Source of the DNA: Nautilus pompilius
Taxonomy: Eukaryota > Mollusca > Cephalopoda > Nautilida > Nautilidae
Assembly (NCBI GenBank): GCA_018389105.1
Contig: JACATO010000649.1
Location: 1,033,501 to 1,097,500 of the forward strand
Length of the DNA stretch: 64,000 bases
Reading direction: 5' to 3'
The notes under the pieces were generated by a model. It made no database searches. It saw only the letters and a program-made list of their open reading frames with translations, and had not been told where the DNA came from. Position numbers and translations under genes: made by a program. Positions 63,003 to 64,000 of this stretch are shown here, one piece after another (the first letter of the stretch is position 1; every line of letters begins with the position of its first letter).

Positions 63003-63250
63003 AGATTTAAAAAAAAAAAAAAAAAGTTTTGAAAGTTACTACAAACAAACAAACAACAACAACAACAACAACAAAATATGAATTAAAAAAAAAAAAAACC
63101 AAAAAAAAAAAATGGAAGAGGAGAGAGGGGGTTTCCATGGTTACCCGCATCAGAAGAGGAGGATGGTTAACGACTTTTGGAAGAAAAAAAAAAAAAAAAC
63201 AAAAAAAAAAACAAAATTTTCAACAAAAAAAAAATATTAAAAAAAAAATT
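63003..63250 (+). repeat. A-rich low-complexity region
   Basis: Long A runs with a (CAA)n tract (63042-63075) and A-runs broken by C or T. It precedes the candidate poly(A) signal. Lys-rich frames across it are artefacts. Confidence 0.85.
63236..63241 (+). promoter_or_regulatory. Candidate polyadenylation signal ATTAAA
   Basis: ATTAAA is followed 35-60 bases later by a GT-rich stretch (about 63275-63305), the usual arrangement of a cleavage site. It sits at the end of A-rich low-complexity DNA, where ATTAAA also occurs at 63082, so support is weak. I found no AATAAA between the stop codon and the window end. Confidence 0.3.
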
Positions 63251-63274
63251 GTGCAATATCATTTTTATTAGCAT

Positions 63275-64000
63275 ATTGTGGTGGTTCATTTGGTGATTCT
63301 GTGGCAATTCATCTGTGACTGGGAGTATGTTAGGAGTAAGTAGAAAGGATCAGTATTTGTTTTACACTGTACATATTTCCTCTATAGACTTTGGTCATTG
63401 AAACCCAACATGCGACAACATTGTCGTCATGAAATGAAAGCTGTTCGTTTGTTTTTATTACTACTATTATTATTATTATTATTATTATCATTATTATTAT
63501 TATTATTTCTCTCTCTCTCTCTCTCTGTGTGTCGTGCTTAGCCTTCTCCCGCTACCTGTAGTGAGGACGCGGTGGGGGGAGAGGTCGGGGGCGTGGCAGC
63601 CGCTAGGGGGACCCAGGGCCACGCGAAAGTAATCGACATGCTAAAAGTGTCCGGAAAAAAGAGCAAGAGAGAGAGACACACGCAGAAAACCCGCCATTGC
63701 CATCAGCCCCTTCTACCTTACTGTGTGGAGACAAACAGGGGGCCCCTGTCAGACTCTTGTGCAGGCTTCATCTCGACTTGGATGGTGGTTTGTTCTCAGA
63801 GGGAGAGGAACTCTCATCGACTCTCAGCACAGCGACAATACAGGAGATGCTACGTTGTTTTTTTTTTTTTTGTTGTTGTTATCTGCGGACAGGAGAAAGA
63901 ACGGTATTTTTTTTTTTTTTTTTTTTTTTTTTCTTTTTAAACGTTGTGAGAATGGAGCAGATGCCACGGACTCCAGTCTTCTGCCCTGAATCTCTCTCCG
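63275..64000 (+). other. Distal 3' UTR or downstream flank
   Basis: Holds a (TTA)n tract followed by (CT)n (63454-63526), a GC-richer part (about 63545-63630), an AGAGAG stretch and a poly-T run (63906-63933). No coding feature recognised. Whether it is transcribed depends on the true cleavage site. Confidence 0.45.
63369..63376 (+). promoter_or_regulatory. Second Pumilio-type motif
   Basis: TGTACATA matches UGUANAUA. It would be functional only if the 3' UTR extends past the candidate poly(A) site at 63236. Confidence 0.2.

Larger units (their letters stand above)
61797..63270 (+). other. onecut: 3' UTR of onecut (minimum extent)
   Basis: No coding signal continues after the TGA. The segment is low-complexity: TA and CA dinucleotide tracts (about 61895-61985), a CAGT tract, ATT and CAT tracts (62235-62317), a GC-rich block with a CAG run (about 62560-62780), and A-rich DNA (63003-63250). 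Motifs typical of 3' UTRs occur. TGTATATA (61861-61868) matches a Pumilio element, and TTATTTATT (62156-62164 and 62323-62331) matches an AU-rich element. The end is set by a candidate ATTAAA at 63236. If that site is not used, the UTR runs to or beyond the window end. Confidence 0.6.

Overview
The window is animal (bilaterian) nuclear DNA and contains one gene part I can identify. This is the terminal coding exon of a ONECUT/HNF-6-class cut-homeobox transcription factor, on the + strand at 61507-61796. The exon starts behind a clean branch point, polypyrimidine tract and AG. It encodes a complete divergent homeodomain with the family's F48/M50 pair and stops 15 codons after it. The CUT domain is not in the window, so positions 1-61506 read as the downstream part of one very large intron, at least 61.5 kb long. 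From 61797 the sequence is 3' UTR, and somewhere near the end it may become downstream flank.

The style of the non-coding DNA suggests an invertebrate, most likely a mollusc. It is AT-rich and has abundant short microsatellites, many G/C homopolymers of 8-12 bases, small tRNA-like SINE remnants, and recurrent AAGGGGAGATAACT-like motifs that I associate from memory with molluscan intergenic DNA. The class is an inference; the gene family assignment is firm. No other protein gene, rRNA, functional tRNA, CRISPR array or autonomous transposon was found. Nearly all open frames of 60-160 codons are chance frames, frames across microsatellites, or shadows of the homeodomain exon.

Layout: 1-5600 is featureless AT-rich intron. 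5650-8400 holds two copies of a small dispersed repeat and a tiny retroposon fragment with target-site duplication; the third repeat copy is at about 30.1 kb. 8400-24800 is mostly unique AT-rich sequence with short microsatellites, a 40-bp degenerate tandem array (17.9 kb) and a repeat-poor island (22.4-22.7 kb). 24800-31300 has islands at 25.8 and 27.2 kb and SINE-like remnants at 26.5 and 31.2 kb. 31300-41200 has a GC-richer island at 34.9-35.3 kb and a long CT microsatellite at 40.5 kb. A 48-bp minisatellite lies at 41.24-41.53 kb. 41600-50000 is mixed, with an island at 48.7-49.8 kb. 50000-55000 has four SINE-like remnants. 56.3-56.6 and 59.5-60.3 kb are further islands; the last has two identical inverted POU octamers only 1.2-1.7 kb upstream of the homeodomain exon. 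The 3' UTR carries AU-rich and Pumilio-type motifs and no AATAAA that I could find.

Taken together this looks like the regulatory intron and last exon of a developmental neural/endodermal transcription factor. Long microsatellites are strongly strand-biased: CT, GT, TTA and TTG predominate on the + strand, which fits the whole interval being transcribed as one intron. I found no novel enzymatic or defence system. The most interesting material is candidate cis-regulatory islands and lineage-specific repeats.
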